Part shown: positions 1-8,304 of the stretch, one piece after another
Numbering within the stretch: position 1 is the stretch's first letter
How the letters are laid out: every line of letters starts with the position of its first letter
DNA from: Ruegeria sp. SCSIO 43209
GTDB taxonomy: Bacteria; Pseudomonadota; Alphaproteobacteria; Rhodobacterales; Rhodobacteraceae
Length of the DNA stretch: 64,000 nt
Assembly (NCBI RefSeq): GCF_019904295.1
Contig: NZ_CP065359.1
Coordinates: 2,753,001 to 2,817,000 of the forward strand
Direction of reading: 5' to 3'
Program-made: the position numbers and the translations under genes
The notes under the pieces: model-generated
The model's database searches: none
What the model was told of the DNA's origin: nothing
The model's input: the letters and a program-made list of their open reading frames with translations, nothing else

Positions 1-471
1 CTGACCGGGATACTTGTCGGCCTGCTCAGGGATCTTCACCTTTTCCAGGAAATGCATCGCGCGCTCTTCGGCCTCTTTCTTGGGCGTCTTGCGCACCCAG
101 ATCGGGGCCAGCGTGCAGTTTTCCAGAATGGTCAGGTGCGGGAACAGGTTGAAGTGCTGGAACACCATGCCAACCTCAGACCGGATCTTGTCGATGTTTT
201 TCAGGTCATTCGACAGCTCGGTCCCATCCACAATGATCGTGCCCTGCTGGTGTTCCTCCAGCGCGTTCAGGCAGCGGATCAGGGTAGACTTGCCCGACCC
301 CGACGGCCCCGCGATCACGATCCGCTCGCCTTGATTGACGGTCAGATTGATATCGCGCAGCACGTGGAAGGCCCCGTACCACTTGTTCATATTGGTGATT
401 TCGATGGCGATTTCGTCGCTCACCTGCATTTTGGAGCGGTCGATTTCGCGTTCAATTGCAAGTTCAGACAT
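1..471 (-). CDS. bztD: Amino-acid ABC transporter ATP-binding protein (partial, 3' end outside window)
   Basis: ATPase of a polar amino-acid ABC importer. The reverse strand reads 157 codons from an ATG at 471 to the window edge. The Walker A motif GPSGSGKST lies near residue 55 and a Q-loop segment (GMVFQHFNLFPHL) follows. The protein starts MSELAIEREIDRSKMQ. It is the last gene of bztA-bztB-bztC-bztD (aapJQMP in rhizobia), 12 bp downstream of bztC. In the family it powers glutamate/glutamine/aspartate/asparagine uptake. The signature motif, Walker B and C-terminus are not in the window. Confidence 0.93.
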   Translation of the reverse strand, partial: MSELAIEREIDRSKMQVSDEIAIEITNMNKWYGAFHVLRDINLTVNQGERIVIAGPSGSGKSTLIRCLNALEEHQQGTIIVDGTELSNDLKNIDKIRSEVGMVFQHFNLFPHLTILENCTLAPIWVRKTPKKEAEERAMHFLEKVKIPEQADKYPGQ

Positions 472-483
472 GTGTTGAACTCC

Positions 484-1839
484 TTAACGGTGGCCAGTCT
501 GAAGCTTGCGCTCCAGGTACATGGAATAACGGGACATGGAGAAGCAAACCACGAAGAACAGAACGCCGATAAAGGCAAACAGTTCCCAGTAGACGCCGTT
601 CCAGGCGGTATCGGCGCGGATGCCGTTGGTCAGGCCAATCACGTCGAACAGACCGATGATCGAGACCAAAGTCGTATCCTTGAAGATACCGATGAACGTG
701 CTCACGATGCCCGGGATCGAGATTTTCAGCGCCTGTGGCATGATGATCAGCCGCTGCGCCTGCCAGTAGTTCAGGCCCAGACTGTCTGCGCCTTCGTACT
801 GACCACGCGGCAGGGCAGCCAGACCACCCCGGATCACCTCGGCCATATAGGCAGCCGAAAACAGGGTCATCATGATCATCACCCGCAGGATGATGTCAAA
901 ATTAGTGCCCGGCGGCAGGAACAGGTTCAGCAGCAGCGATGCCACGAACAGCAGCGTGATCAGTGGCACACCCCGGATGAACTCGATAAAGCCCACGCAC
1001 AGGTATTTGACGATCATCAGATCGGACTGACGACCCAGCGCCAGCACGATACCGATAGGAAGCGAAACACCAATGGCCACGACACCCAACAGGATCGCTA
1101 GCATAAAGCCACCAAAGTCGCGGCTTTCCACCGGCGCGATACCGATCGGAATGATTGCATTGATTGCGTCAGCCACGGAACCGGCAGCAAACAGCCACCA
1201 TAGTATGGGCAGCGCAATCGCAAGGATAATCGCGGCAAGAGACCCGGCAACCGGAAGCGCAAACTTGTACGCGAAATACCCGATGGCAAATCCAGCGGCG
1301 ACCATGAGCGGCCCCCAGATCGACCCACCCCACATCAGCCAAGGCAGCAGGAACGGATAAGCCGCCGTTACAATCAACAGCTTACGCGGCACCTTGGTGA
1401 ACAACACCGGCGCAATAGCAACCAACAACAGGATGAAGGTCAGGTTCGGTCGGAAATAGGCCGGCCAGCCGCCAGTTTCGGGCGGGTTAGACCACGTCGC
1501 GTCCGGATGGGCCGGATACGGCGGATAGAACCCATATAGCAGCTGTAGCCACCGGTCCTTGATCACACCCCAGCAGGCATGACCATGCGTATCGCCCCAG
1601 GTCGCCATCATGATCTCACGACATTCCGACAGCGAATTGGCGTTCCAAACGGATTCGAACGTCCAGGACAGGATGTTGGAGAGCACATAGTAGATGAAGA
1701 CCAGCGAGACGATTGTCAGGATGGCGTTCAGCCAGCTTGAAAACAGGTTATGCTTGATCCAGCCCAGTACACCGACCTCGGAGGCGGGTGGTGCCTGTTC
1801 CGGCAACATTTCCGTGCGGACAAATGAAACATCACTCAT
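484..1839 (-). CDS. bztC: Amino-acid ABC transporter permease BztC/AapM
   Basis: Inner-membrane permease of the glutamate/glutamine/aspartate/asparagine importer, 451 aa. The frame could open at 1863, but the ATG at 1839 has a GGAG box 6 nt upstream and lies one base after the bztB stop, so it is preferred. Several hydrophobic helices form an extended N-terminal half, as is usual for the long BztB/BztC permeases. The C-terminal half carries the HisM-type permease domain with the EAA loop (YEGADSLGLNYWQAQRLIIMP region, roughly residues 350-375), which contacts the ATPase. It pairs with BztB. Confidence 0.93.
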   Translation of the reverse strand: MSDVSFVRTEMLPEQAPPASEVGVLGWIKHNLFSSWLNAILTIVSLVFIYYVLSNILSWTFESVWNANSLSECREIMMATWGDTHGHACWGVIKDRWLQLLYGFYPPYPAHPDATWSNPPETGGWPAYFRPNLTFILLLVAIAPVLFTKVPRKLLIVTAAYPFLLPWLMWGGSIWGPLMVAAGFAIGYFAYKFALPVAGSLAAIILAIALPILWWLFAAGSVADAINAIIPIGIAPVESRDFGGFMLAILLGVVAIGVSLPIGIVLALGRQSDLMIVKYLCVGFIEFIRGVPLITLLFVASLLLNLFLPPGTNFDIILRVMIMMTLFSAAYMAEVIRGGLAALPRGQYEGADSLGLNYWQAQRLIIMPQALKISIPGIVSTFIGIFKDTTLVSIIGLFDVIGLTNGIRADTAWNGVYWELFAFIGVLFFVVCFSMSRYSMYLERKLQTGHR

Positions 1840-1840
1840 A

Positions 1841-3109
1841 TTACCGCTCCACCAGTTTGACACGGTTGTTGTACCAGTTCATCACCGCCGAAATGCTCAG
1901 CGAGATGGACAGGTAGACCAGCATCAGCAGCAGAACGCATTCCAGCTCGCGACCGGTCTGGTTCATGGTGATGCCACCCAGCGTACCCGTGATGTCCATA
2001 TATCCGACCGCGATCGCCAGCGACGAGTTCTTGGTCAGGTTCAGATAGTTCGAGATCATTGGCGGGATGATCACCCGCAACGCCTGCGGCAAGATCACCA
2101 GACGCATGGTCCGGCCCGGGCGCAGGCCCAGTGCGGATGCGGCCTCGGTCTGACCCTTGGAAATGGCCAGAATACCGGCGCGCACGATCTCGGCGATGAA
2201 TGCCGCAGTGTACAGCGACAGGGCCAGCCACAAGGCAATCAGCGAGTTACGAAGGTGGGTACCGCCGCTGAAGTTGAAGCCTTTCAGCTCAGGGTAGCCC
2301 AGGTGAAAACCCAGAACGCCCAGCAGGATGGCTGATGGCACGAACAAAAGGCCCAGTTGGATGTGCCAGATGGCCGGGCGATCGCCGGTCTTTTCTTGCG
2401 TTGAATTGGCCCAGGCCGAAACCTTACGCATCGCAAAGATGCTGCCGCCAAACACGATCAGGAAGGCGATCAGGTCAAGCGAAACATCAAAGCGCAGGCT
2501 TGATGTACCGAAAAGGTGGATATCGCCCAATCCGCGCGAGAACAGAAACTCGGGGATATAGACCCCGCGATTTGTGACCGCGACCGTGCCAAAAAGATCC
2601 ATCGTGGCTTCTGGGTTTTCACCTCGGAAGGCGCGCGGTGCTGGCAGGCTTTCAATCAGGATCGCCATGGCGAACACGATCCAAAGCAGCACTGGAACGT
2701 TACGGAACATCTCGACATAGACTGTCATGATCCGCGCGATCAGCCAGTTATTCGACAGGCGCAAAACACCGACCATGACACCGATGATCGTTGCTGTGAT
2801 ACAGCCCAGAACTGCAACAACCAGAGTGTTTAGCAGGCCTATAAACGCTGCGCGCAGATGGGTATCGCGCGAGTCGTATTCCAGCAGGCGTTGGTTGATG
2901 TCATAGCTGGCCGGTTCGGCAAAAAAGTCGAACCCGACTGTTCTGCCCAGCGTTTCAAGGTTCTGAATGGTGTTGTTGATAATCCAGGCTGCCAGAAGCA
3001 TGAAACCGATCATCGCTATGACCTGAATGGTCGCAGATCGGTACCGCGTATCATAAAGGAGCATGGACAGCCGGAAGTGCTCCTTCGGCGGGTCAGTGAG
3101 TGTCGTCAT
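1841..3109 (-). CDS. bztB: Amino-acid ABC transporter permease BztB/AapQ
   Basis: Second permease subunit of the polar amino-acid importer, 422 aa, starting MTTLTDPPKEHFRLSML. A predicted first membrane helix (about residues 30-50) is followed by a periplasmic stretch and the permease core. The EAA loop (TEAASALGLRPGRTMRLVILPQ) lies near residue 320. The stop codon is one base before the bztC ATG, consistent with translational coupling. A hairpin terminator separates it from the binding-protein gene bztA, so permease expression probably depends on partial read-through. Confidence 0.93.
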   Translation of the reverse strand: MTTLTDPPKEHFRLSMLLYDTRYRSATIQVIAMIGFMLLAAWIINNTIQNLETLGRTVGFDFFAEPASYDINQRLLEYDSRDTHLRAAFIGLLNTLVVAVLGCITATIIGVMVGVLRLSNNWLIARIMTVYVEMFRNVPVLLWIVFAMAILIESLPAPRAFRGENPEATMDLFGTVAVTNRGVYIPEFLFSRGLGDIHLFGTSSLRFDVSLDLIAFLIVFGGSIFAMRKVSAWANSTQEKTGDRPAIWHIQLGLLFVPSAILLGVLGFHLGYPELKGFNFSGGTHLRNSLIALWLALSLYTAAFIAEIVRAGILAISKGQTEAASALGLRPGRTMRLVILPQALRVIIPPMISNYLNLTKNSSLAIAVGYMDITGTLGGITMNQTGRELECVLLLMLVYLSISLSISAVMNWYNNRVKLVER

Positions 3110-3194
3110 GACCTATGTATATCCCCGTGCATCCCGGATGTTGGCAGAGTTTGCCTCTGCTCAGATCGTTCCGGGCGTGTTTCTTATGGAAGGA

Positions 3195-3224
3195 AAAAGG
3201 GCGCGGGTTCCCCCGCGCCCTTTT
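3195..3224 (-). terminator. Intrinsic terminator/attenuator between bztA and bztB
   Basis: A 13-bp stem (3195-3207 with 3212-3224, 4-nt loop) carries GC in the middle and an A/T end that gives a U-tract on the minus strand. It lies 10 bp after the bztA stop and upstream of bztB. Such intercistronic hairpins commonly allow more binding protein than permease to be made. Confidence 0.8.
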
Positions 3225-3233
3225 CCGTGGATC

Positions 3234-4253
3234 TTAGCGGAAAGGCGGTGCGTACAGCAGGCCACCATCGGTCCACTGTGCGTTCAGGCCGCGTGCCAGA
3301 CCGATCGGAGTTTCCTCCCCGATGTTCTTGGCAAACACTTCGCCGTAGTTACCGCCGACTTTGATCGCGCGCTGTGCCCAGTTCGCGTCCAGACCCAGCA
3401 TCTCACCCAGCGTACCTTCGGTACCCAACAGGCGGTTTACCTCTGGGTTGTCGGTGGCGCCACTGGACATCTCGTCGATGTTCGCCGAGGTTACACCCAG
3501 CTCTTCCGCTGCGATCAGTGCGTTCAGGGTCCAGCGGACCACATCGCCCCACTCGTGATCGCCGTGACGGACCAGCGGGCCCAGCGGCTCTTTCGAGATG
3601 ATTTCGGGCAGGATCACGTGGTCGCCTGCGTTTTCAAAGGTGGCGCGCGTAGCAGCCAGACCCGATGCGTCGGTAGTGTAAACGTCACAGGCACCAGCCA
3701 GATACTGCTGCTGCGCTTCGGCGTTGGTTTCGATCGGAACCGGCTCGTAGCTCATGTTGTTGATGCGGAAGAAATCCGCCAGGTTAAGCTCGGTGGTGGT
3801 GCCGGTCTGGATACAAACGGTTGCACCGTCCAGTTCCTTGGCCGAGCTGACGCCCAGTGCCTTGGGAACCATGAAACCCTGACCATCGTAGTAGTTGATG
3901 CCGACGAATTCGAACTTCAGGTCGACGTCGCGGCTGAAGGTCCACGTGGTGTTACGGGCCAGCATGTCAATCTCGCCCGAAGCCAGCGCGGTGAAACGTG
4001 TTTTACCGGTGGTCGGGATGAACTCAACGGCGCTTGGGTCGTCCAGAACGGCAGCGGCTACCGCGCGGCATACGGCCACGTCAAAACCCTGCCACTCACC
4101 ATTGGCATCGGGGCTGGCAAAGCCGGGTACGCCGGTTGCAACGCCGCAGTTCAGCTTGCCGCGGGCTTTCACGTCGTCAACGGTACCCGCTGCAGCTGCG
4201 CCAGCAGCCAGGCCGGCAATGGTTGCCACGCCCAAAATTACGGATTTTTTCAT
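3234..4253 (-). CDS. bztA: Periplasmic amino-acid-binding protein BztA/AapJ
   Basis: Periplasmic solute-binding protein of the Bzt importer, 339 aa. The ATG at 4253 (MKKSVILGVATIAGLAAG) is chosen because a GAGG box precedes it and a typical Sec signal peptide with cleavage near AAAA-GTVDD starts there; upstream codons in the frame add a non-signal-like tail. The SBP_bac_3 fold is recognisable: GKLNCGV strand, AVCRAVAAAVLDD helix, the FTALASGEIDMLARN segment and a second lobe starting near the ARATFENAGDHV region. It is first in the operon and delivers glutamate-type amino acids to BztBC. Confidence 0.95.
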   Translation of the reverse strand: MKKSVILGVATIAGLAAGAAAAGTVDDVKARGKLNCGVATGVPGFASPDANGEWQGFDVAVCRAVAAAVLDDPSAVEFIPTTGKTRFTALASGEIDMLARNTTWTFSRDVDLKFEFVGINYYDGQGFMVPKALGVSSAKELDGATVCIQTGTTTELNLADFFRINNMSYEPVPIETNAEAQQQYLAGACDVYTTDASGLAATRATFENAGDHVILPEIISKEPLGPLVRHGDHEWGDVVRWTLNALIAAEELGVTSANIDEMSSGATDNPEVNRLLGTEGTLGEMLGLDANWAQRAIKVGGNYGEVFAKNIGEETPIGLARGLNAQWTDGGLLYAPPFR

Positions 4254-4354
4254 TTTTACCTCTTCCTGATTTTCCATCCCTGAATGGAACGGTTCGATCC
4301 GGCGCATAGGCGCCAGAAAGGTTACCCAAAAGGTGTCTCCCCTTTAGTGGCCCG

Positions 4355-4384
4355 AGTTTGGGCGTATTCATCAACAAACGTCAA
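4355..4384 (-). promoter_or_regulatory. Possible sigma-70 promoter of bztA
   Basis: Minus-strand TTGACG (4384-4379) and CAAACT (4360-4355) are separated by 18 bp, about 100 bp before the bztA start. The -35 is good and the -10 is weak, so this is tentative. Confidence 0.3.
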
Positions 4385-4459
4385 GGGCTGGATCAGGGAA
4401 AACGATAGGTCTTTTCTGCCAGAATCGGACACAAATTCACGATTTGACGAGAATCCGTC

Positions 4460-5167
4460 TCAGAACGAGAGGTCAAAGAACTGCTTTGCGTGCAGAAAGG
4501 CGGCCCGTTTCACTTCGGCGGCAGCATGCGCCTCATCGTCGTGGCCCCATTGTTCGATCTGCCAAAGCTCGTCCAGCCGAGAAATGCGCCATATCTCGTC
4601 CGGTTTGCGCCAATTCTGGGCTGCCGCAAAACCAAGAATCAATGACCCCGACAGGCTGACGAGGTCATGAAACGCCGCCAGCTGGAACGCATTCAGTCCA
4701 TGCACCCGGTCACGCAGGCCTTGCAGCACCTCGGCAGCTTGCGGTTGATGCACCACCCCTGCACGCGGGATCAACCGCGCGCCCAGGGCGTCCGCAGCCC
4801 AATCCAATGCAGGATCCCAGGCCTCGGACTGCCGCTGCTGCAACGTTTCGGGATGGGTCGCCCGATAACACAGCAGATCCGAGTCGCCGTAATCGGCCAG
4901 CATATCGGCAACCTCACCATGCTGGTGCCGCACCTTGTCGATCGCCGCATTGGCCGAACGGGTGAATGGCATCGTGGTCGGATCGATTTTCTTTTCCTGC
5001 GCATCCCATTCCCGTGCAACGGCCTCGGCCATGGCACGCGTGGGCAGGTCCAGCGCAGCCTTGGCGGGCGTTTTGACCCGCCGACCATCCAGTTCAACCG
5101 TATAGCCCCCGTCGGTCTCAACGACCGTGCTTGTCGTCCAGAAGCGTTTGGGTTTCCAGTCGCTCAT
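4460..5167 (-). CDS. ATP12 family F1-ATPase assembly chaperone
   Basis: Homologue of the mitochondrial Atp12 chaperone (PF07542), 235 aa, which in mitochondria holds the F1 alpha subunit before assembly; alphaproteobacteria carry the ancestral form. Diagnostic features are the N-terminal segment with KRFWTTSTV and ELDGRRVKTPAK, then AREWDAQ and the P-T-T-M-P-F-T-R segment near residue 63, and the C-terminal SGSLILGFA and DEIWRISRLDE segments. It starts 4 bp after the HAD phosphatase stop and is last in the rluC-HAD-ATP12 run. No signal peptide, so cytoplasmic. Confidence 0.9.
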   Translation of the reverse strand: MSDWKPKRFWTTSTVVETDGGYTVELDGRRVKTPAKAALDLPTRAMAEAVAREWDAQEKKIDPTTMPFTRSANAAIDKVRHQHGEVADMLADYGDSDLLCYRATHPETLQQRQSEAWDPALDWAADALGARLIPRAGVVHQPQAAEVLQGLRDRVHGLNAFQLAAFHDLVSLSGSLILGFAAAQNWRKPDEIWRISRLDELWQIEQWGHDDEAHAAAEVKRAAFLHAKQFFDLSF

Positions 5168-5171
5168 CTCA

Positions 5172-5843
5172 TTAGCCCCAGATCTTGGCCAGTGCGCCTG
5201 GCAATTCTTCGAATGTTTCGATCACATGTGTCGCAGCCGTCAGTACCCGACGATCGTGATAACCCCAGCTGACACCGATCCCGGCAACCTGCGCGGCTGC
5301 GGCCATATCCATGTCAAAGCTGGTGTCGCCCACCATGACGGCTTGCGCAGCCGGCACGCCCGTTTCAGCCAAAGCTGTTTCTATCATCGACGGGTGCGGC
5401 TTGGACGGGTGGTGATCTGCAACCTGACGAGTAATGAAATGCTGCTGCAACCCATGCCCTTCAAGCAGCGCATCAAGCCCGCGCTGAGATTTGCCTGTGG
5501 CCACTCCCAAAAGAACCTCGGGTTGAGCGTGAAGAGCCTCAATCACTTGGCGCGCACCGGGATAAAGCGGCGAGCTTGCGGCGCCCTGCTCCAACCTTTG
5601 CGCGTGATAGGCCTGCTTATATCCGTCAACCAATGCGCTTTGTATCCGCTCGGACTGATCTGCTGCCAGACGCGCCATTGCATGGGGCAGAGATAAACCG
5701 ACGATGGACAGGATGGCGTCACGATCCGGGACCGGCAGTGACTGCGCCTGAAAACAGGCGGTCATTGCCGAAACAATGGCACCCTGACTATCGACCAGAG
5801 TGCCATCCACATCAAACAGGACCAGCCGCAATGGAGCGTTCAT
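5172..5843 (-). CDS. HAD-superfamily hydrolase, phosphoglycolate phosphatase-like
   Basis: Cytoplasmic phosphatase of HAD subfamily IA, 223 aa. Motif I is FDVDGTLVDS (nucleophile Asp plus general-acid Asp), motif II is the Thr of GVATGKSQ, motif III is the Lys of HPSKPHP, and motif IV is MVGDTSFDM. The alpha-helical cap lies between residues 20 and 90. Its ATG overlaps the rluC stop by 4 bases (ATGA) and is preceded by GAGGAG, so it is translationally coupled to rluC. The substrate cannot be fixed; phosphoglycolate or another small phosphate ester is possible. Confidence 0.88.
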   Translation of the reverse strand: MNAPLRLVLFDVDGTLVDSQGAIVSAMTACFQAQSLPVPDRDAILSIVGLSLPHAMARLAADQSERIQSALVDGYKQAYHAQRLEQGAASSPLYPGARQVIEALHAQPEVLLGVATGKSQRGLDALLEGHGLQQHFITRQVADHHPSKPHPSMIETALAETGVPAAQAVMVGDTSFDMDMAAAAQVAGIGVSWGYHDRRVLTAATHVIETFEELPGALAKIWG

Positions 5844-6883
5844 CGCAACTCCTCAAACGGATCATCTGCAGCGAGGTCTTCGGTCCAGCCCAGCGTATCC
5901 CAGCTGTGTTTCATATGATCCGGTAAAGGCGCCGTAAGCGAGATGGGTTTGCGGGTCATCGGGTGTTCAAAGGACAGGCTGCGGGCGTGGAGATGCAGCT
6001 TTTTGCTGATGATACCTCCCAACTGCGCGCCCCAGCCATCGCCGAGGTTTTCCTGCCCCGAGCCGCCATATTTCCCATCGCCAATGATCGGGTGGCCGAT
6101 CGCCGCCATATGTGCGCGCAGCTGATGGGTCCGCCCGGTCACCGGCTCCATCGCGACCCAGGCGGCTCGCCCTGCAACGCGATAGAGCGTTGCATAGAGC
6201 GTATGTGCGCGTTTTGCGCCGGGCGTATCGTTCACCTCGCTCGGATGAACAGCGATCATCTTCTCGCCTTCGCCATGCTTACCATGCCCCGGTGCCTTGA
6301 CCAGCCCGGTCTTGATTTCGCCCAGGTACGGAGTTGGAACACCAGCTACCAGCGCCCAATAGATCTTTTGGGTGTTACGATGCCGGAACGCAGCGGTCAG
6401 CCCCTTGGCAGCCTCGCGCGTGCGGGCCAACAGCAGTACGCCCGAGGTGTCTTTGTCCAGCCGATGCACAAGGCGCGGGTTCTCGTCATACCCAAAGCGC
6501 AATGCCTCAGACAGGCTATCCACATGGCGGGTCTGACCACTGCCACCTTGAACCGGCAGCCCATGCGGCTTGTTCAGCGCCAGCACGTGATCGTCTTTAT
6601 AAATCACGCAAGACTGGATCATCTTTGAGTCAGCGTCCGAAACACGATGCTTTACGACAGCGGGCTTATGGTCGGCGTCTGGCAGCGGCGGCACACGCAC
6701 GGACTGCCCGACCTCTAGCCGCGTCGAGGCCTTGACCCGACCGCCATCTACGCGCAGTTCACCCTTGCGGCACATCTTCTCGATCCGGCCCTGGCTGACA
6801 TGAGGAAACAGGCGGCGCAGCCAACGATCCAGCCGCTGGTCGCCATCGCCCTCTGCTACGGTGATCACCTGTACGCCGCTCAT
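5840..6883 (-). CDS. rluC: RluA-family 23S rRNA pseudouridine synthase (RluC-like)
   Basis: Converts specific uridines of 23S rRNA to pseudouridine. The protein has 347 aa. An S4 RNA-binding domain occupies about residues 15-75 (RLDRWLRRLFP, RKGELRVDGGRVK). The catalytic domain has the RLVHRLDKDTSGVLLLA motif with the nucleophilic Asp. The GRTHQLRAHMAAIGHPIIGD block is typical of the family. It heads a coupled run with the HAD phosphatase and the ATP12 gene. RluC versus RluD specificity is inferred from the S4 domain and length. Confidence 0.9.
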   Translation of the reverse strand: MSGVQVITVAEGDGDQRLDRWLRRLFPHVSQGRIEKMCRKGELRVDGGRVKASTRLEVGQSVRVPPLPDADHKPAVVKHRVSDADSKMIQSCVIYKDDHVLALNKPHGLPVQGGSGQTRHVDSLSEALRFGYDENPRLVHRLDKDTSGVLLLARTREAAKGLTAAFRHRNTQKIYWALVAGVPTPYLGEIKTGLVKAPGHGKHGEGEKMIAVHPSEVNDTPGAKRAHTLYATLYRVAGRAAWVAMEPVTGRTHQLRAHMAAIGHPIIGDGKYGGSGQENLGDGWGAQLGGIISKKLHLHARSLSFEHPMTRKPISLTAPLPDHMKHSWDTLGWTEDLAADDPFEELR

Positions 6884-6987
6884 GCCATTGCCCCTTGTTC
6901 CGCACGGCTGATCCGCCCGGATTGTGCTTGTTTCAGTGCCTTAGAAATCATGCGCGTCTGTCGCGCGCATCGGGTGCAGAGTCAAGT

Positions 6988-8301
6988 CTAGCCCTGATTG
7001 CGTTGCGTTCTCAGCTTGGCGAAGTATTCCAGCCGTTTTTTCAGCTCGCGCTCAAAACCACGCTCTACCGGCTGATAGAGAACCGGGCGCTTCATATCAT
7101 CCGGGAAATAGTTCTGACCCGAGAACCCATCTTCGGCATCGTGGTCATAGGCATACCCTGCACCATATCCCTGATCCTTCATCAGCGATGTCGGAGCGTT
7201 CAGGATATGTTTGGGTGGCGGTTCACTGCCCGATTGCTTGGCCAGCCGCATCGCCGCCTTATACCCCACATAGGCCCCGTTCGATTTCGGAGCGAGTGCC
7301 AGATACACCAACGCCTGCGCCAGCGCCAACTCGCCCTCGGGCGAGCCCAGCCGTTCATAGGTTTCCCAACTGTGCAGGCAGATCGATTGCGCCTGAGGAT
7401 CGGCCAAACCGATATCTTCAACCGCCATCCGCGTGATCCTCCGCGCCAGATAGCGCGGGTCTTCGCCGCCGATCAGCATCCGCGCAAACCAATACAGCGC
7501 CGCGTCAGGGTCCGATCCGCGCACCGATTTGTGCAGGGCCGAGATCAGATTGTAATGCTCATCCCCCGATTTGTCGTATTTTGCGGCCCGTCGCATCAGG
7601 CGCGTCGACAATGCATCCGGATCCAGATCGGCGTCCACCTTCCAAGCAGCAACCTGTTCAATCAGGTTCAGTAGTGCGCGACCGTCGCCATCTGCCATCT
7701 CCTGCAGCGCTTCGCGGGCGGCAGACGTTAGCGGCAAGGCGCGGTCAAGCTCATTCTCGGCGCGTTGTGTCAAACGCTCAAGATCAGCAAGGCTAAGGCG
7801 TTCCAGAACCAGCACCTGAGACCGGCTGAGTACCGCCGCGTTCAACTCGAAGGAAGGGTTTTCGGTCGTCGCGCCAACCAGGAGGATCGTGCCGTCCTCC
7901 ATATGCGGCAGAAACCCGTCCTGTTGCGCTTTGTTAAAACGATGGATTTCGTCAACAAATAACAAGGTGCCCTGCCCGTTCTGACGACGGATTTTAGCAG
8001 CCTCAAATACCTTCTTCAGATCCGGCACACCGGTAAAAATCGCGCTGATCTGCACGAAATGCAGATCGGTTTCCTGCGCCAGCAACCGGGCAATGGTTGT
8101 CTTTCCCACACCCGGCGGGCCCCAGAAGATCAGGCTGGACAGGCTACCTGACGCGAGCATCACCCCCAATGGCGCATCTAGTCCCAAAACCTGCTCTTGC
8201 CCGATCACCTCAGACAGGGATTGTGGGCGCAAGCGATCCGCAAGCGGCCTGTGCGGCGAAGCGGTTGGTTCCGCAGAACCGGTATCGAACAAATCACTCA
8301 C
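6988..8301 (-). CDS. rarA: Replication-associated recombination protein A (MgsA/RarA) AAA+ ATPase
   Basis: Clamp-loader-like AAA+ ATPase acting at stalled replication forks, 437 aa. It shows LADRLRPQSLSEVIGQ near the N-terminus, Walker A GPPGVGKTT, Walker B with DEIHRFNKAQQD, sensor 1 GATTENPSF, and the C-terminal tetramerisation part (PKSNGAYVGYKAAM, PVLYQPVERGFE). It starts 3 bp after the degQ-like stop, so the two are likely co-transcribed. The 104-bp gap to rluC contains no convincing gene. Confidence 0.95.
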   Translation of the reverse strand: MSDLFDTGSAEPTASPHRPLADRLRPQSLSEVIGQEQVLGLDAPLGVMLASGSLSSLIFWGPPGVGKTTIARLLAQETDLHFVQISAIFTGVPDLKKVFEAAKIRRQNGQGTLLFVDEIHRFNKAQQDGFLPHMEDGTILLVGATTENPSFELNAAVLSRSQVLVLERLSLADLERLTQRAENELDRALPLTSAAREALQEMADGDGRALLNLIEQVAAWKVDADLDPDALSTRLMRRAAKYDKSGDEHYNLISALHKSVRGSDPDAALYWFARMLIGGEDPRYLARRITRMAVEDIGLADPQAQSICLHSWETYERLGSPEGELALAQALVYLALAPKSNGAYVGYKAAMRLAKQSGSEPPPKHILNAPTSLMKDQGYGAGYAYDHDAEDGFSGQNYFPDDMKRPVLYQPVERGFERELKKRLEYFAKLRTQRNQG

Positions 8302-8304
8302 GGA

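Noticed and set aside
6884..6987. Possible fluoride channel gene crcB in the gap between rarA and rluC, which I recall from related neighbourhoods
   Set aside because: The gap is only 104 bp and holds no suitable frame, so the gene is absent here.
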